In this document: in pieces, positions 34,008-44,334 of the stretch
How the letters are laid out: each line of letters starts with the position of its first letter
How positions within the stretch are numbered: the first letter of the stretch is position 1
Assembly: GCA_014381725.1 (NCBI GenBank)
Contig: JACNLC010000050.1
Location: forward strand, 36,030 to 100,029
Origin: Fidelibacterota bacterium
GTDB lineage: Bacteria > Fidelibacterota > Marinisomatia > SCGC-AAA003-L08 > JACNLC01
Length of the DNA stretch: 64,000 nt
Direction of reading: 5' to 3'
Notes under the pieces: model-generated
The model's input: the letters and a program-made list of their open reading frames with translations, nothing else
Database searches by the model: none
Told to the model about the DNA's origin: nothing
Translations under genes and position numbers: made by a program

Positions 34008-37004
34008 TCAAATCCCAGTTGATTCATCCTCGTCCATCTGTTCAATCTTATTAGGTTGAGGTTTTATGATTACTCCATTTCCCGTTTGTCCGTCAATTTT
34101 AACTTGAAGTGGGTAGTCTAAACGGATATGTTTTAAGAACTCAGTTTCTTGTTCAACAGGCTGTTCTTTCAGCCAATCCCAATCAAGAAAATCATCCGGA
34201 TTTTTTCTATTTATTGTAAAATAACCAATTCGTAAACTTGTTACATTTTGGAAAAAATGGCTACCAAATGATGGGTCAATATTGAAATCTTCCAATCCAA
34301 TTTCTACTATTACTTTTGCACTTGAAATCTGTTTCCACAGAACCGGAATACCCAGCCAAGGATCAGCAGTACCCCAACGCCCTGGACCAACCAAAATGTA
34401 CTGATTATCTAATCCTAACATTTGATTAAACACACTAATTTGATCAGCAATTTTCTGAGTATTCGATTCATCAAATACCTCAGGTTTTACGAAAATAATA
34501 TTCTTGAGATTATCTATAATTCCATTGCCCAAGGTAACACAACTTTTAGCTACAATATTTTGTTTATCTGTTAGTGTAGTTTTACCATCTTTTAAATGAC
34601 TTTCAATGACCATTGGTCGAATTTGCACTAAACAAAATTCTGGTTTTTTATTTTTATCTTCAAAAATATTTACTGCAAACTCAATTTCTACTGGACACCC
34701 AAGCGCAACCTTGCTAATATCGAGAAGCTCATTTATAATATCTGATAGTGGAAAAGATTCCCATTTTAAAATGGGGGCAAAAGTAACTACTCGAGTCCCT
34801 TGATATGAAAGTGAATCTCTTATAATTCCATCTTGTGCACAAACAACACTTGCAGCATATTTTAGTGTTTTATCCGCTTCTGCTGTTGCTAATGAATACT
34901 TTTGTAAATTTTCCATTTCTCCATTTCGTAGAGGATTTGTATCGCAAGATAACTCTAAAGCATAAAAACTATTTTGAGAATTGTTGATTGTAGATTTTAC
35001 AGAATAAAATTGTGGAAGCAAGGAAGGATATTTTGGAGAAAATCGTAGTGCTTTTTCTCCTTCAACAATTGTTCTTCCAAGCCCAAGCGCTATAAATGCA
35101 ACACCTTCTTCTCGTTCCATATAAGAAACAGGATAGTAATTGTAGTTTTGCGCAACTCCGCTAAATGTCGGATAAAATCTATTTTCGTGCTTCTGTCCAA
35201 CCAACTCTTGAATAATTATTCCCATTTTTTCTTCTTCCAACCTTTGGATGGAAGTTTTCATCATAGATTTCGTGTCCTGTGAAAATGTAGATGCATAAAT
35301 TCTCTTTACAGATTCACAGAGTTGACTCAATCGTTCTTTATTGTCCTTTGTACAATTAGGTAACATAAATGTAGAATACATTCCAGCTAGTGGTTGATAT
35401 TGAGAATCTTCCAACAAACTTGACGACCGAACAGCCAACGGATGGTGAACTTCCGATAAGTATTTTTTTAGAGATTGAACTAATTTTCTTGTCAAGCGAG
35501 ATTTTAGAAATAATTCAATAATCTGTTGATCGTCATCAATGTTCATTGATTTGTCCCAAAGATCGTTAGTATCCATAAATTTATCAAATTCTTCTGTGCC
35601 AATAACAATAACTCTCGGGATTCTAATGTTGACTTCTGGAAAATTTTCTGATATTTTAGAGTTTTCGATCATCTTATTTGCAAACGCTAAACCACGGGCT
35701 TTTCCACCCAAAGATCCTTTTGATATTCTTGCAAAATTTACTTCTAAGCCGTAAGTATCCTCATAAAATTCTACTATCCGTCCTTTTTGTTGTTTAGACA
35801 GAGTTTGAGATAAAGATTTTGTTAGAAAATCTCTCATTAATCTGATATTTTCAAAATCCTCAACTTGCATTGGACCGATTACAGAAGCCAAATTAAAGTG
35901 TCCGTGTGCAGCAAGCCAATTTGAAAAATGATTACTTGAAGCGTGATATATTAATGATGCTTCCGAAACAGCTTTTAATTCCCTAATTAAAGCAGTTAGA
36001 TTAGAAGCTTTTGCCACGATTTCTTGTGTTTCTGGAGTTCTAAAAACAAAATCACCAAATCCAAAATTATTAACAATAAAAGCTCTAAGATTTTGGAGCA
36101 AAGTAGTTGACTCTTTATGTAAAAAATGAGAGCGTACTTCTTTAGCTCTAATTGCATGTTTTTTTTCTGTGGATTGTAACATAATAGGCATTGATGGATC
36201 TAGCCTTCTAACCCACCTAACGAAATCTACCCCTGCATTTGAATCTTTTTCATTTTCTCGTACAAATTCAACATCTGATATAATTCCAAGCATATTAGAG
36301 CGATAGCGTTTATACAATTTTTCTGCTTCTTCATAAGACCTAGCAAGTAAAATTTTTGGTCTCGTGCGCATATATAAAAGTTTTTGAGCATTATCTAAAC
36401 TTTTACTTGTTAAATTTTGTGTGTGGAATAAAATTTCTTTGTAGATTAGTGGAAGCATAACGGAATAATGTCTCGGAGAATCTTCAATCAACAAAATCGT
36501 ACGAACATTCCCTTTTCTGACATCCCTACGAACATTTTGCCGGTCTTCAAAGAGTTTAATAATTGCAGGCAAAACACTGGCATTGCCAGACCAAACAAAA
36601 GGTGTATCAATTGAAGATTTTGGAATAATTTCTGGTAATTGTTTCAGTTCTGAATCATCAAACACCAACAATATAATTGGCATTGAAGAATACTGCTCTT
36701 TAACTCGAGAACCAAATGTTAGTGGATCCATATCAGAAATACGAAGCATTACAATTACAAGGTCAAATTTACGATTTTCGAGCATTTCCATAGCCCGAGT
36801 AGCTGTTGATGCTTGCGAAACCCGTGGAGCATAACTTAGATTCATTCCAACATACTCATAAAGGATTTGCTCTGTTAATCGTCCATCTTCTTCTAGGATG
36901 AACGCATCATACTGGCTAGCAACCAATAAAATCTCATGGATGCGATGCATCATTAAATCTTGAAATGAGCCTTGATGAAATCCTTGTTTATCTCTTAATG
37001 CCAT
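34008..37004 (-). CDS. Receiver-like / PEP-pyruvate dikinase (PPDK) N-domain fusion
   Basis: 998 aa, cytoplasmic. Residues about 20-150 and 165-315 are two CheY-like receiver domains. The first lacks the phospho-Asp (DLVIVMLRISDMDP); the second keeps one (LGIISDVEF) and has an IEDS acidic pair. From about residue 430, GSLGGKARGLAFANKMI begins the ATP-grasp domain of PEP synthase/pyruvate dikinase, with HHPLAVRSSSLLEDSQYQPLAGMYSTFML, the nucleotide-binding arginine block. The phosphohistidine and PEP/pyruvate domains of full-length enzymes are missing, so it probably transfers phosphate in a regulatory manner or to another acceptor. The C-terminal half has GPGRWGTADPWLGIPV, seen in similar uncharacterised fusions. 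Confidence 0.8.
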   Translation of the reverse strand: MALRDKQGFHQGSFQDLMMHRIHEILLVASQYDAFILEEDGRLTEQILYEYVGMNLSYAPRVSQASTATRAMEMLENRKFDLVIVMLRISDMDPLTFGSRVKEQYSSMPIILLVFDDSELKQLPEIIPKSSIDTPFVWSGNASVLPAIIKLFEDRQNVRRDVRKGNVRTILLIEDSPRHYSVMLPLIYKEILFHTQNLTSKSLDNAQKLLYMRTRPKILLARSYEEAEKLYKRYRSNMLGIISDVEFVRENEKDSNAGVDFVRWVRRLDPSMPIMLQSTEKKHAIRAKEVRSHFLHKESTTLLQNLRAFIVNNFGFGDFVFRTPETQEIVAKASNLTALIRELKAVSEASLIYHASSNHFSNWLAAHGHFNLASVIGPMQVEDFENIRLMRDFLTKSLSQTLSKQQKGRIVEFYEDTYGLEVNFARISKGSLGGKARGLAFANKMIENSKISENFPEVNIRIPRVIVIGTEEFDKFMDTNDLWDKSMNIDDDQQIIELFLKSRLTRKLVQSLKKYLSEVHHPLAVRSSSLLEDSQYQPLAGMYSTFMLPNCTKDNKERLSQLCESVKRIYASTFSQDTKSMMKTSIQRLEEEKMGIIIQELVGQKHENRFYPTFSGVAQNYNYYPVSYMEREEGVAFIALGLGRTIVEGEKALRFSPKYPSLLPQFYSVKSTINNSQNSFYALELSCDTNPLRNGEMENLQKYSLATAEADKTLKYAASVVCAQDGIIRDSLSYQGTRVVTFAPILKWESFPLSDIINELLDISKVALGCPVEIEFAVNIFEDKNKKPEFCLVQIRPMVIESHLKDGKTTLTDKQNIVAKSCVTLGNGIIDNLKNIIFVKPEVFDESNTQKIADQISVFNQMLGLDNQYILVGPGRWGTADPWLGIPVLWKQISSAKVIVEIGLEDFNIDPSFGSHFFQNVTSLRIGYFTINRKNPDDFLDWDWLKEQPVEQETEFLKHIRLDYPLQVKIDGQTGNGVIIKPQPNKIEQMDEDESTGI

Positions 37005-37073
37005 AAGCTAAAAATAAATGTCTTTGAAAGCTAAATCCAATCCATTAGTTGAATTGAAAAAGTATAATTACAA

Positions 37074-37106
37074 AAAAAGGGCTCCGTTGGAGCCCTTTTT
37101 GTAATC
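37074..37106 (-). terminator. Terminator of the outer-membrane barrel gene
   Basis: AAAAAGGGCTCC, loop, GGAGCCCTTTTT: a symmetrical stem flanked by A- and T-runs, 18 bases past the stop codon on the minus strand. It can work in both directions. Confidence 0.9.
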
Positions 37107-37123
37107 TATTGTTTGTTAAAAGA

Positions 37124-38008
37124 TTACCAAGTATAAGTGATATTAAATGCAGTTGCACCAAGTGCTTCAAATCCAACAACTTTTTGTACAGGGTTTGTGA
37201 ATAAGTCTGTTCCAATATTCATATCTAGTAAGAAACCACCGTAATTGAACCCTAATCCAAATGCTGCGTCAACATCATAACCTACTGAATTGATTAAATC
37301 ATAACCTTTAGTAAAACCAGCACGAAGTGTAGCCCAATCATTCATTGCTGTTTCAACACCAAATGTCATATTGTAGTCACCATAACCATCACCAGCATTG
37401 CCATACTCAAATCCCATTGCGAAGATACCTTTAGTGTTTTCAGCAATATCAATTCCAGTAAAGAAATCTTGTGTAAATATATATTCTGCATCTACACCCT
37501 CAGCTTCTGGCATCACATAATTGAAAGTTGTGATATAGTTTTCAAACAACCAGAAATTAAAAGCATTTCTCCAGTTGAAAGTAAAGGCAGATTCATCATT
37601 ATCCATGCTGTAAAATAGTCCTGTTTCTCCACCCATGAATTCCATACCAAAACCGAAGTCAAATTCATTGTATGCATCTGCCTCTGTCCCAACCTCAGTG
37701 TTTTCTGGTGTCATATTTAAGCCAAACATTGCACCGTAAGTGCCGTTACCCCAATAGAGATTTACTAGGTCATTTGCTTCTCCGCCTGAAAATCCCCATT
37801 TCGTTTCATCGCCCCAGATAACACCAAAGTCTGCGCCATCTGTTTGTGCTATGTTCCAGTTGTTGATTGTGTGTGGGAATAATGCAATATTTAGGTCATC
37901 ATCTGCCCAAAAACCAGCATTACCACCAAGTGCTTCTATTCTTTGCTCGCTTGCAAATAAAACTGCACCAAACGCTAACAACATTACTATCATTTTAACT
38001 ATCTTCAT
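37124..38008 (-). CDS. Predicted outer-membrane beta-barrel protein
   Basis: 294 aa. Signal peptide MKIVKMIVMLLAFGAVLFAS, then alternating polar/hydrophobic strands with many Gly, Asp and aromatic residues (GMEFMGGETGLFYSMDNDE, FNFWLFENYITTFNYV, GIFAMGFEYGNAGDGYGDYNMTFGVE) and a C-terminal aromatic end (ALGATAFNITYTW), typical of barrel proteins. No named porin family is recognised. An AAGGAGTAAGTTAG box precedes the ATG. It is followed by a strong terminator and preceded by the small membrane-protein genes. Confidence 0.75.
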   Translation of the reverse strand: MKIVKMIVMLLAFGAVLFASEQRIEALGGNAGFWADDDLNIALFPHTINNWNIAQTDGADFGVIWGDETKWGFSGGEANDLVNLYWGNGTYGAMFGLNMTPENTEVGTEADAYNEFDFGFGMEFMGGETGLFYSMDNDESAFTFNWRNAFNFWLFENYITTFNYVMPEAEGVDAEYIFTQDFFTGIDIAENTKGIFAMGFEYGNAGDGYGDYNMTFGVETAMNDWATLRAGFTKGYDLINSVGYDVDAAFGLGFNYGGFLLDMNIGTDLFTNPVQKVVGFEALGATAFNITYTW

Positions 38009-38129
38009 CTAACTTACTCCTTTTGTTTGTTATTTGTTATCAATCCATATCTTTCGATATCCGATTGATGGTTATTAAATTTTACCCCATAAGTCCGAGC
38101 AACCTCGGACTTACGAGGATTTTTCGTAC

Positions 38130-38345
38130 TTATTGCTTTTTATACCAAGCAACAACCAACACTAATGCCACTAACCCTGCTAATCCAGATTGCCCAAATT
38201 CGCCCATTAATTTACCAATACCGGCAATTACTCCAAAGTAGTCGTCAAATAAAATACCAATTACTACTCCGAGAATAATAATACCCTTTAAAAAATCGGT
38301 AATAGTGGCTATCCAATCAGAAACTGTGGATAATACCTTTTTCAT
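38130..38345 (-). CDS. Small two-helix membrane protein, paralogue 1
   Basis: 71 aa with two hydrophobic helices (LKGIIILGVVIGILF and GLAGLVALVLVVAWY) separated by a glycine-rich turn and ending in a basic tail (KKQ). An AGGAGG box seven bases before the ATG supports expression. The layout and the C-terminal GL(V/A)GLVAL motif are shared with the gene just upstream, so the two arose by duplication. No family is recognised; the size is compatible with an accessory membrane peptide or a holin-like protein, neither of which can be claimed. Confidence 0.65.
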   Translation of the reverse strand: MKKVLSTVSDWIATITDFLKGIIILGVVIGILFDDYFGVIAGIGKLMGEFGQSGLAGLVALVLVVAWYKKQ

Positions 38346-38378
38346 TGTGTACCTCCTAACATAGTGTTGTTGTGATCT

Positions 38379-38597
38379 TTATTTATCAAGAAATGAAACG
38401 AAGATCAACAAAGCAACTAATCCAACCAAGCCAGCACCAAGGAATGCATTAATTAAAGAAATAATTCCTGCAATTGGTGTAAATCCTGTTGTGAACAGAA
38501 TGTTGGCAAACACAAAAAATACCACCAGCCCTTTAATCAAAGCGACTATGCCACTGATGATATCGTTTATTTGAGTTGTTATGTTTTTAAATGCCAT
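38379..38597 (-). CDS. Small two-helix membrane protein, paralogue 2
   Basis: 72 aa, with hydrophobic helices IKGLVVFFVFANILF and GLVGLVALLIFVSFL and an N-terminal amphipathic stretch with ITTQINDIISGIVAL. An AAGGAG box precedes the ATG. It is 33 bases upstream of its paralogue, on the same transcript. It is divergent in the first half but nearly the same as paralogue 1 in the last helix. Confidence 0.65.
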   Translation of the reverse strand: MAFKNITTQINDIISGIVALIKGLVVFFVFANILFTTGFTPIAGIISLINAFLGAGLVGLVALLIFVSFLDK

Positions 38598-38941
38598 GTT
38601 TTTACTCCTTACTTTATTGTGGTTTATTCTAAAACTAGCCCTCTATGGCTAGCCACTAGAAATTTATGTAATTAGAAAAACTCCGCTTACTCGTCTATAT
38701 TTAAATGAAAATTATAAGATGCGTGATGCCCTTTTGGCGTCAGCCCAGAAAAGTTGTTGATATGTTTAAAGTAAATAATAAATTATCCCTGTTTTAACTT
38801 GGACTAAGTTTCGGACTAATTGATAATATCAGGCAAGAAATTTATTTAAAGTAATACTTTAACACTATATATTGTGGTATGAGTTGAAAATATACCTATA
38901 TATTCTACAATATCTAGTATTGTTGTTTTTTTAAATTACTA
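38598..38941. other. 344-bp gene-free gap before the small membrane-protein genes
   Basis: I see no ORF worth naming here. It holds a perfect 10-bp palindrome TGGCTAGCCA about 40 bp before paralogue 2, with a second CTAGCC nearby, and a short hairpin GATGCC-CTTTT-GGCGTC around 38725-38741. Either may be control sites of the minus-strand transcript. Nothing matches a riboswitch that I know. Confidence 0.4.
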
Positions 38942-39415
38942 TTAATCCTTGCTTTTATCAGAATTTATCGGATATTTGCGTGTTTCTTTGATGTTTGACA
39001 TAATCATCATTGTTTCCACATGTTGTAACCCAGGTAATTTACTAAGTTTATGGAGGAGAAAATCTTCATAAGCTTTCATGTTTTCAGCAGTAACCCTAAG
39101 TATAAAATCTGCTCTACCAGTTATATAAGAGCATTCAATTATCTCAGGTACAGATTGAATAGCATCTATAAATTCAGTAATTGCATCGTGCTTGTGTCGC
39201 GAAAGAGTAACCACCACGAAAGTTTCTACACCAATTCCAATCTTTTCAGTATCCAGTTTAGCGTAGTACCCTTTAATAATTCCTTGTTTTTCGAGTTTTT
39301 TCACTCTCTCTAAACACGGAGCGGGGGATAACCCTACTCTTTTCGCTAATTCCGCATTTGTAATACGGCCATTTTCTTGTAATTCGATTAATATTTTTTT
39401 GTCTGTTTTATCCAT
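38942..39415 (-). CDS. Lrp/AsnC family transcriptional regulator
   Basis: 157 aa. N-terminal winged helix-turn-helix DKTDKKILIELQENGRITNAELAKRVGLSPAPCLERVKKLEKQGII, then the RAM effector-binding domain (VETFVVVTLSRHKHDAITEFIDAIQSVPEIIECSYITGRADFILRV). Such regulators sense amino acids. It is the last gene of the aspartate-family block and lies beyond the tyrosine phenol-lyase gene, so regulation of this block is a reasonable guess. A 16-bp inverted repeat lies in the 81-bp gap between the two. Confidence 0.92.
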   Translation of the reverse strand: MDKTDKKILIELQENGRITNAELAKRVGLSPAPCLERVKKLEKQGIIKGYYAKLDTEKIGIGVETFVVVTLSRHKHDAITEFIDAIQSVPEIIECSYITGRADFILRVTAENMKAYEDFLLHKLSKLPGLQHVETMMIMSNIKETRKYPINSDKSKD

Positions 39416-39433
39416 AATTAGTTTTTAGCTTGG

Positions 39434-39491
39434 AGCAAGAAGCAGGGAGTGTTTCTATAAGCTATCAACTCCTTGCTCCCTGCTTCTTGCT
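39434..39491. repeat. 16-bp perfect inverted repeat between tyrosine phenol-lyase and Lrp genes
   Basis: AGCAAGAAGCAGGGAG (39434-39449) and its exact complement CTCCCTGCTTCTTGCT (39476-39491) are 26 bases apart. A further CTTGCTCC just inside the right arm also complements GGAGCAAG of the left arm. There is no U-tract, so a simple terminator is unlikely. Similar GGAGCAAG-type repeats are familiar to me around mobile or intervening-sequence genes in this superphylum; that association is recalled, not checked. Confidence 0.7.
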
Positions 39492-39496
39492 ATTTT

Positions 39497-40891
<1,395 letters not shown>

Positions 40892-42043
40892 TTATTTAGT
40901 TTTAATATAGTGATTAAATAATTTACAAATTGATTCGGTCAAATTAGTACGATTTAACAGATAGCGAATGATTTTGTTATTCGAGTTGATAATTTTTGCA
41001 TTCGCAATTTCAACAAATCCAATTTTTGATTGCCCAAAAATCACAGATATAGTTGCCCACTGCTTTGTTGTTTTGAAGTTTTGATTCAAACTTTTCATCA
41101 TTCCAAGTTTTTCTTCTAGATATACATCGTCTGCTATAAGATATTTATTATCATTTATTGTAATAATGTCAGATATATTACTAATTTCAACCGAATTTTC
41201 AAATTCAACCATCACCAAATTATCACGATGAGCAATTGAAACCGTATTTTGCTTTGCATCTCCGTGATAAATAGTGGTTCCATTTGTATTGTTGAAAGTA
41301 TTTCGTGCCACTATTGGAGTTTGAGTTTTAAGCGATGCTTTTACCGCACGAGGGTGAATTACTTTACTCCCTTCATCTGCCATTGTCAATATTTGCTGAA
41401 CCGAAATTTCACTCAAAAACTCTGCATTTTCAACTTGTCGAGGGTCTGCATTTGCAATCCCATCAACATCGGAAAATATTTCTACTTTTTCTGCATTCAG
41501 TGCAGAACCCAATGCTACTGCGCTTGTATCACTTCCACCTCTGCCAAGTGTTCGCACATCCCCGTCAGAATTTGCTCCTTGAAATCCAGCAACTACAGGA
41601 ATTTTACCTTTGTCAAGCTCTTGTAAAATTCGCATAGGATTAATGTTCAGAATTTCTGCTTGCCCCGCATTATCATCTGTCAGAATTCCCGCTTGAGCAC
41701 CAGTAAATGCAATTCCGGGTAGGTTGTGTTGATTAATCAAATGTGAAAAATACGATGCACTCAAAATTTCTCCGCAACTCATCACCAAATCAAGTTCTTG
41801 TGGACAAATTGAAGCATTGCCTTCAACATTTTTGAGTAAACTGATGAGCGTATCTGTTGCATACGGCTCGCCTTGTCGTCCCATTGCAGACACAACGACC
41901 ACCACTTTTTTGCCATTATCAACATTTTGCTGAATATGTTTCATTGCCGAAAAACGCGATGCATCATCACGAACACTAGTTCCGCCAAATTTCATTACGA
42001 TAATGTTTGATTTAGATTGAAGAATTTTATTATTGTTAGTCAT
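40892..42043 (-). CDS. lysC: Aspartate kinase
   Basis: 383 aa. Phosphorylates aspartate, the first step to lysine, threonine and methionine. Catalytic-domain motifs KFGGTSV, SCGEILSA, RTLGRGGSDTSAVALG and EIFSDVDGIANADPR are intact. The C-terminal ACT region is shorter and more divergent than in typical enzymes, which have two ACT domains of about 70 residues; feedback control by lysine or threonine may therefore be altered. It is 41 bases downstream of the semialdehyde dehydrogenase. Confidence 0.93.
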   Translation of the reverse strand: MTNNNKILQSKSNIIVMKFGGTSVRDDASRFSAMKHIQQNVDNGKKVVVVVSAMGRQGEPYATDTLISLLKNVEGNASICPQELDLVMSCGEILSASYFSHLINQHNLPGIAFTGAQAGILTDDNAGQAEILNINPMRILQELDKGKIPVVAGFQGANSDGDVRTLGRGGSDTSAVALGSALNAEKVEIFSDVDGIANADPRQVENAEFLSEISVQQILTMADEGSKVIHPRAVKASLKTQTPIVARNTFNNTNGTTIYHGDAKQNTVSIAHRDNLVMVEFENSVEISNISDIITINDNKYLIADDVYLEEKLGMMKSLNQNFKTTKQWATISVIFGQSKIGFVEIANAKIINSNNKIIRYLLNRTNLTESICKLFNHYIKTK

Positions 42044-42084
42044 ATTATTTATGATTTAGATTACATCATTATTCAAACTATAAC

Positions 42085-43104
42085 CTACTTAACTCTTACT
42101 AAACCTCGCTGAACCAATTCTTGAGCAATTTGGATTGTATTCAATGCAGCACCTTTCCTCAAATTATCAGACACACACCACATATTGAGTGCATTATCTG
42201 CAGAGAAATCTCGACGAATTCGCCCTACATAAACAGGATCTTTTCCTGCTGCATTTATCGCTAACGGATAAATATTGTTTATAGGTTCGTCTTCTAAAAC
42301 AACGCCATCAGCATTGTCCATTAAAGTTCTGATATCTTCAATTTCAAATGGGTTTTCGGTTTCAATGTTCAAACTTTCACTATGACCGTTTACAACAGGC
42401 ATTCTAACCGTGGTGGTTGTCATTTTGATGCTTGGATCCAAAATTTTAGCAGTTTCTTCAATCATTTTCATTTCTTCTTTGGTATATCCATTTTCCATAA
42501 ATACATCAATGTGAGGAAGTGCGTTAAAAGCAATTTGATGTGGGTAAACATTTGCGACAATTTCTTCACCGTTTGCAAATGCTCTTGTTTGTTGATGAAG
42601 CTCATCAACTGCTGCTTGCCCAGAACCACTTACTGCTTGATAGGTGCTTACTACTACTCGTTTGATATTATACTTTTCGTGGATGGGTTTCAACGCCACC
42701 AACATTTGAATGGTTGAGCAATTTGGACTCGCAATAATTCCGTTGTGATTTTCCAATGCTTCAGCATTAACTTCGGGAATCACCAATGGATGGTCGGGGT
42801 GCATTCTAAAAGCTGTGGAATTATCAACCACCACACAACCTCGTTTTACTGCCTCAGGTGAAAGTTGTAATGATGCTCCTCCGCCCGCACTCATAATGGC
42901 TAAGTCTATACCTGCAAAAGCTTCTGGCTTAGATTCAATAACAGTAATTTCGTTATCTCTCCAAGTCACTTTTTTGCCGGCATTTTCAGCAATATCCATC
43001 AAAACTAAATCTCCGATGGGCAAGTTACTGTTTTCTAAAATATTTCTCATTTCGGTGCCAACATTTCCTAAAGCACCAACTATTGCAAATGTATAATTTT
43101 TCAT
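42085..43104 (-). CDS. asd: Aspartate-semialdehyde dehydrogenase
   Basis: 339 aa. Reduces aspartyl phosphate to the semialdehyde with NADPH. The Rossmann start IVGALGNVGTEM, the catalytic cysteine in ASPNCSTIQM and the STYQAVSGSGQAAVDELHQQ block are all present, followed by the HSESLNIE region. It is the second step after aspartate kinase, whose gene is next downstream. Confidence 0.95.
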   Translation of the reverse strand: MKNYTFAIVGALGNVGTEMRNILENSNLPIGDLVLMDIAENAGKKVTWRDNEITVIESKPEAFAGIDLAIMSAGGGASLQLSPEAVKRGCVVVDNSTAFRMHPDHPLVIPEVNAEALENHNGIIASPNCSTIQMLVALKPIHEKYNIKRVVVSTYQAVSGSGQAAVDELHQQTRAFANGEEIVANVYPHQIAFNALPHIDVFMENGYTKEEMKMIEETAKILDPSIKMTTTTVRMPVVNGHSESLNIETENPFEIEDIRTLMDNADGVVLEDEPINNIYPLAINAAGKDPVYVGRIRRDFSADNALNMWCVSDNLRKGAALNTIQIAQELVQRGLVRVK

Positions 43105-43134
43105 TTTTATTTTATCCTTTTTTAAAATTGATTA

Positions 43135-43263
43135 TTAATCATTGATTATTTTTCTTCGCTGTATGTCTGGAAGCCATGAAATTTTTGTTAGTTCAACTGA
43201 TTCATCAAACAATGGTTTAACTAAAGTCTCTTCAATTAATCCTTCGTCAGTTATAAACTCCAT
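43135..43263 (-). CDS. Possible 42-aa small protein between asd and hom
   Basis: A short frame too small for the ORF track: MEFITDEGLIEETLVKPLFD ... WLPDIQRRKIIND. It has ordinary amino-acid use and sits in the 177-bp gap inside the operon, but has no ribosome-binding site and no recognisable domain. It may be the leftover end of a gene or a chance ORF. Direct repeats of the type 'ATTGATTATT' on both sides hint at an insertion or deletion scar. Confidence 0.25.
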   Translation of the reverse strand: MEFITDEGLIEETLVKPLFDESVELTKISWLPDIQRRKIIND

Positions 43264-43281
43264 CCATTTACCATACAATAA

Positions 43282-44319
43282 TCAATGATCAATGCTCAAC
43301 AAATCTGTTAAAATTGAAAATCCAGTTTCAATTCTTCCTGCACCTGCACCCACAATGGTTACATCACCCATCAAGTCCGTAGAAAATGTGAGTGCATTTG
43401 TCGCGCCCATAATTCCAGCAAGAGGATGGCTCATTGTTACCATTTCTGGTTTTACTGATGCTACCACTTTACCATCAACTATTTCAGTAGAACCGAGTAA
43501 TTTCCACCGTGCATTTTCAGAATTTGCCTTTGCAATATCATCTGATGTAATTTTTGTAATACCTTCACAAGCCACATCATTAATTCCAAAACTTTGGCCC
43601 ATTACTACATTGGTCAAAATTGCAACTTTTGCACGCGCATCGTAACCCTCAACATCGCCGGTTGGATCGGCTTCAGCATAACCAAGTTCTTGTGCTTTGG
43701 CAAGGGCATCATCGTAACTCATTCCACCTTCCATTTCAGAAAGAATATAGTTTGTAGTTCCGTTTAAAATTCCTTTAACAGATGAAATTTTGCATCCTGC
43801 CAATGGACCTTCAGCCAAATTCAAAATTGGAGTTCCACTTGCAACGGTGCCTTCAATCATAAATTTTACATTATTTGCAGTCGCCAATTTCAACATTTCT
43901 TGATATGCCAATGCAGCAGGACCTTTATTGCTGGTTACAACGGATTTCCCTGATTCAAATGCCGTTTTGCAATGTGAAATTGCAGGTTCACCGGTTTGTA
44001 AATCTGTAAATGCGAGTTCACAAATCACATCAGCATTCGACTTTTTGATAGTTTTCAATGCATCCCAACCTGTTTCCAAAATATCGGCTTTGCATTTGCA
44101 ATCGTAATCATTAAGCGATTTGCCATCTTGAGCAAATTTTAATAATTTATCAACATTTAAACCTTCAGGGCAATAAACCGACCCTTTCATCACATCAGAC
44201 ACAGCCACGATTTTCCATTCGTAACCATATTTTTGTTTCAGTTCGTCTGTTTTATCGCGTAAGATTTCACATAAACCTTGCCCAACAGTTCCAAATCCTA
44301 TAAGTGCTATTTTTTGCAT
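43282..44319 (-). CDS. hom: Homoserine dehydrogenase
   Basis: About 345 aa from the ATG at 44319, which follows AAAGGAGAAAT. The nucleotide-binding start IALIGFGTVGQGL, the substrate block GTTNYILSEMEGGMSYDDALAKAQELGYAEADPTGDVEGYDA and the AKVAILTNVV helix are clear. The C-terminal ACT domain of many enzymes is absent (the protein ends soon after GAGRIETGFSILTDLL). It makes homoserine for methionine and threonine synthesis. The ribosome-binding site lies next to the left inverted repeat of the GxxExxY element. Confidence 0.94.
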   Translation of the reverse strand: MQKIALIGFGTVGQGLCEILRDKTDELKQKYGYEWKIVAVSDVMKGSVYCPEGLNVDKLLKFAQDGKSLNDYDCKCKADILETGWDALKTIKKSNADVICELAFTDLQTGEPAISHCKTAFESGKSVVTSNKGPAALAYQEMLKLATANNVKFMIEGTVASGTPILNLAEGPLAGCKISSVKGILNGTTNYILSEMEGGMSYDDALAKAQELGYAEADPTGDVEGYDARAKVAILTNVVMGQSFGINDVACEGITKITSDDIAKANSENARWKLLGSTEIVDGKVVASVKPEMVTMSHPLAGIMGATNALTFSTDLMGDVTIVGAGAGRIETGFSILTDLLSIDH

Positions 44320-44334
44320 TATTTCTCCTTTAAT

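Noticed and set aside
38634-38660. Palindrome TGGCTAGCCA as a named operator
   Set aside because: Too short and single to assign to a regulator; only mentioned in the gap entry.
41249-41637. Plus-strand ORFs of 100-125 aa across aspartate kinase
   Set aside because: Antisense to a well-supported enzyme; cysteine/leucine-rich shadow translations.
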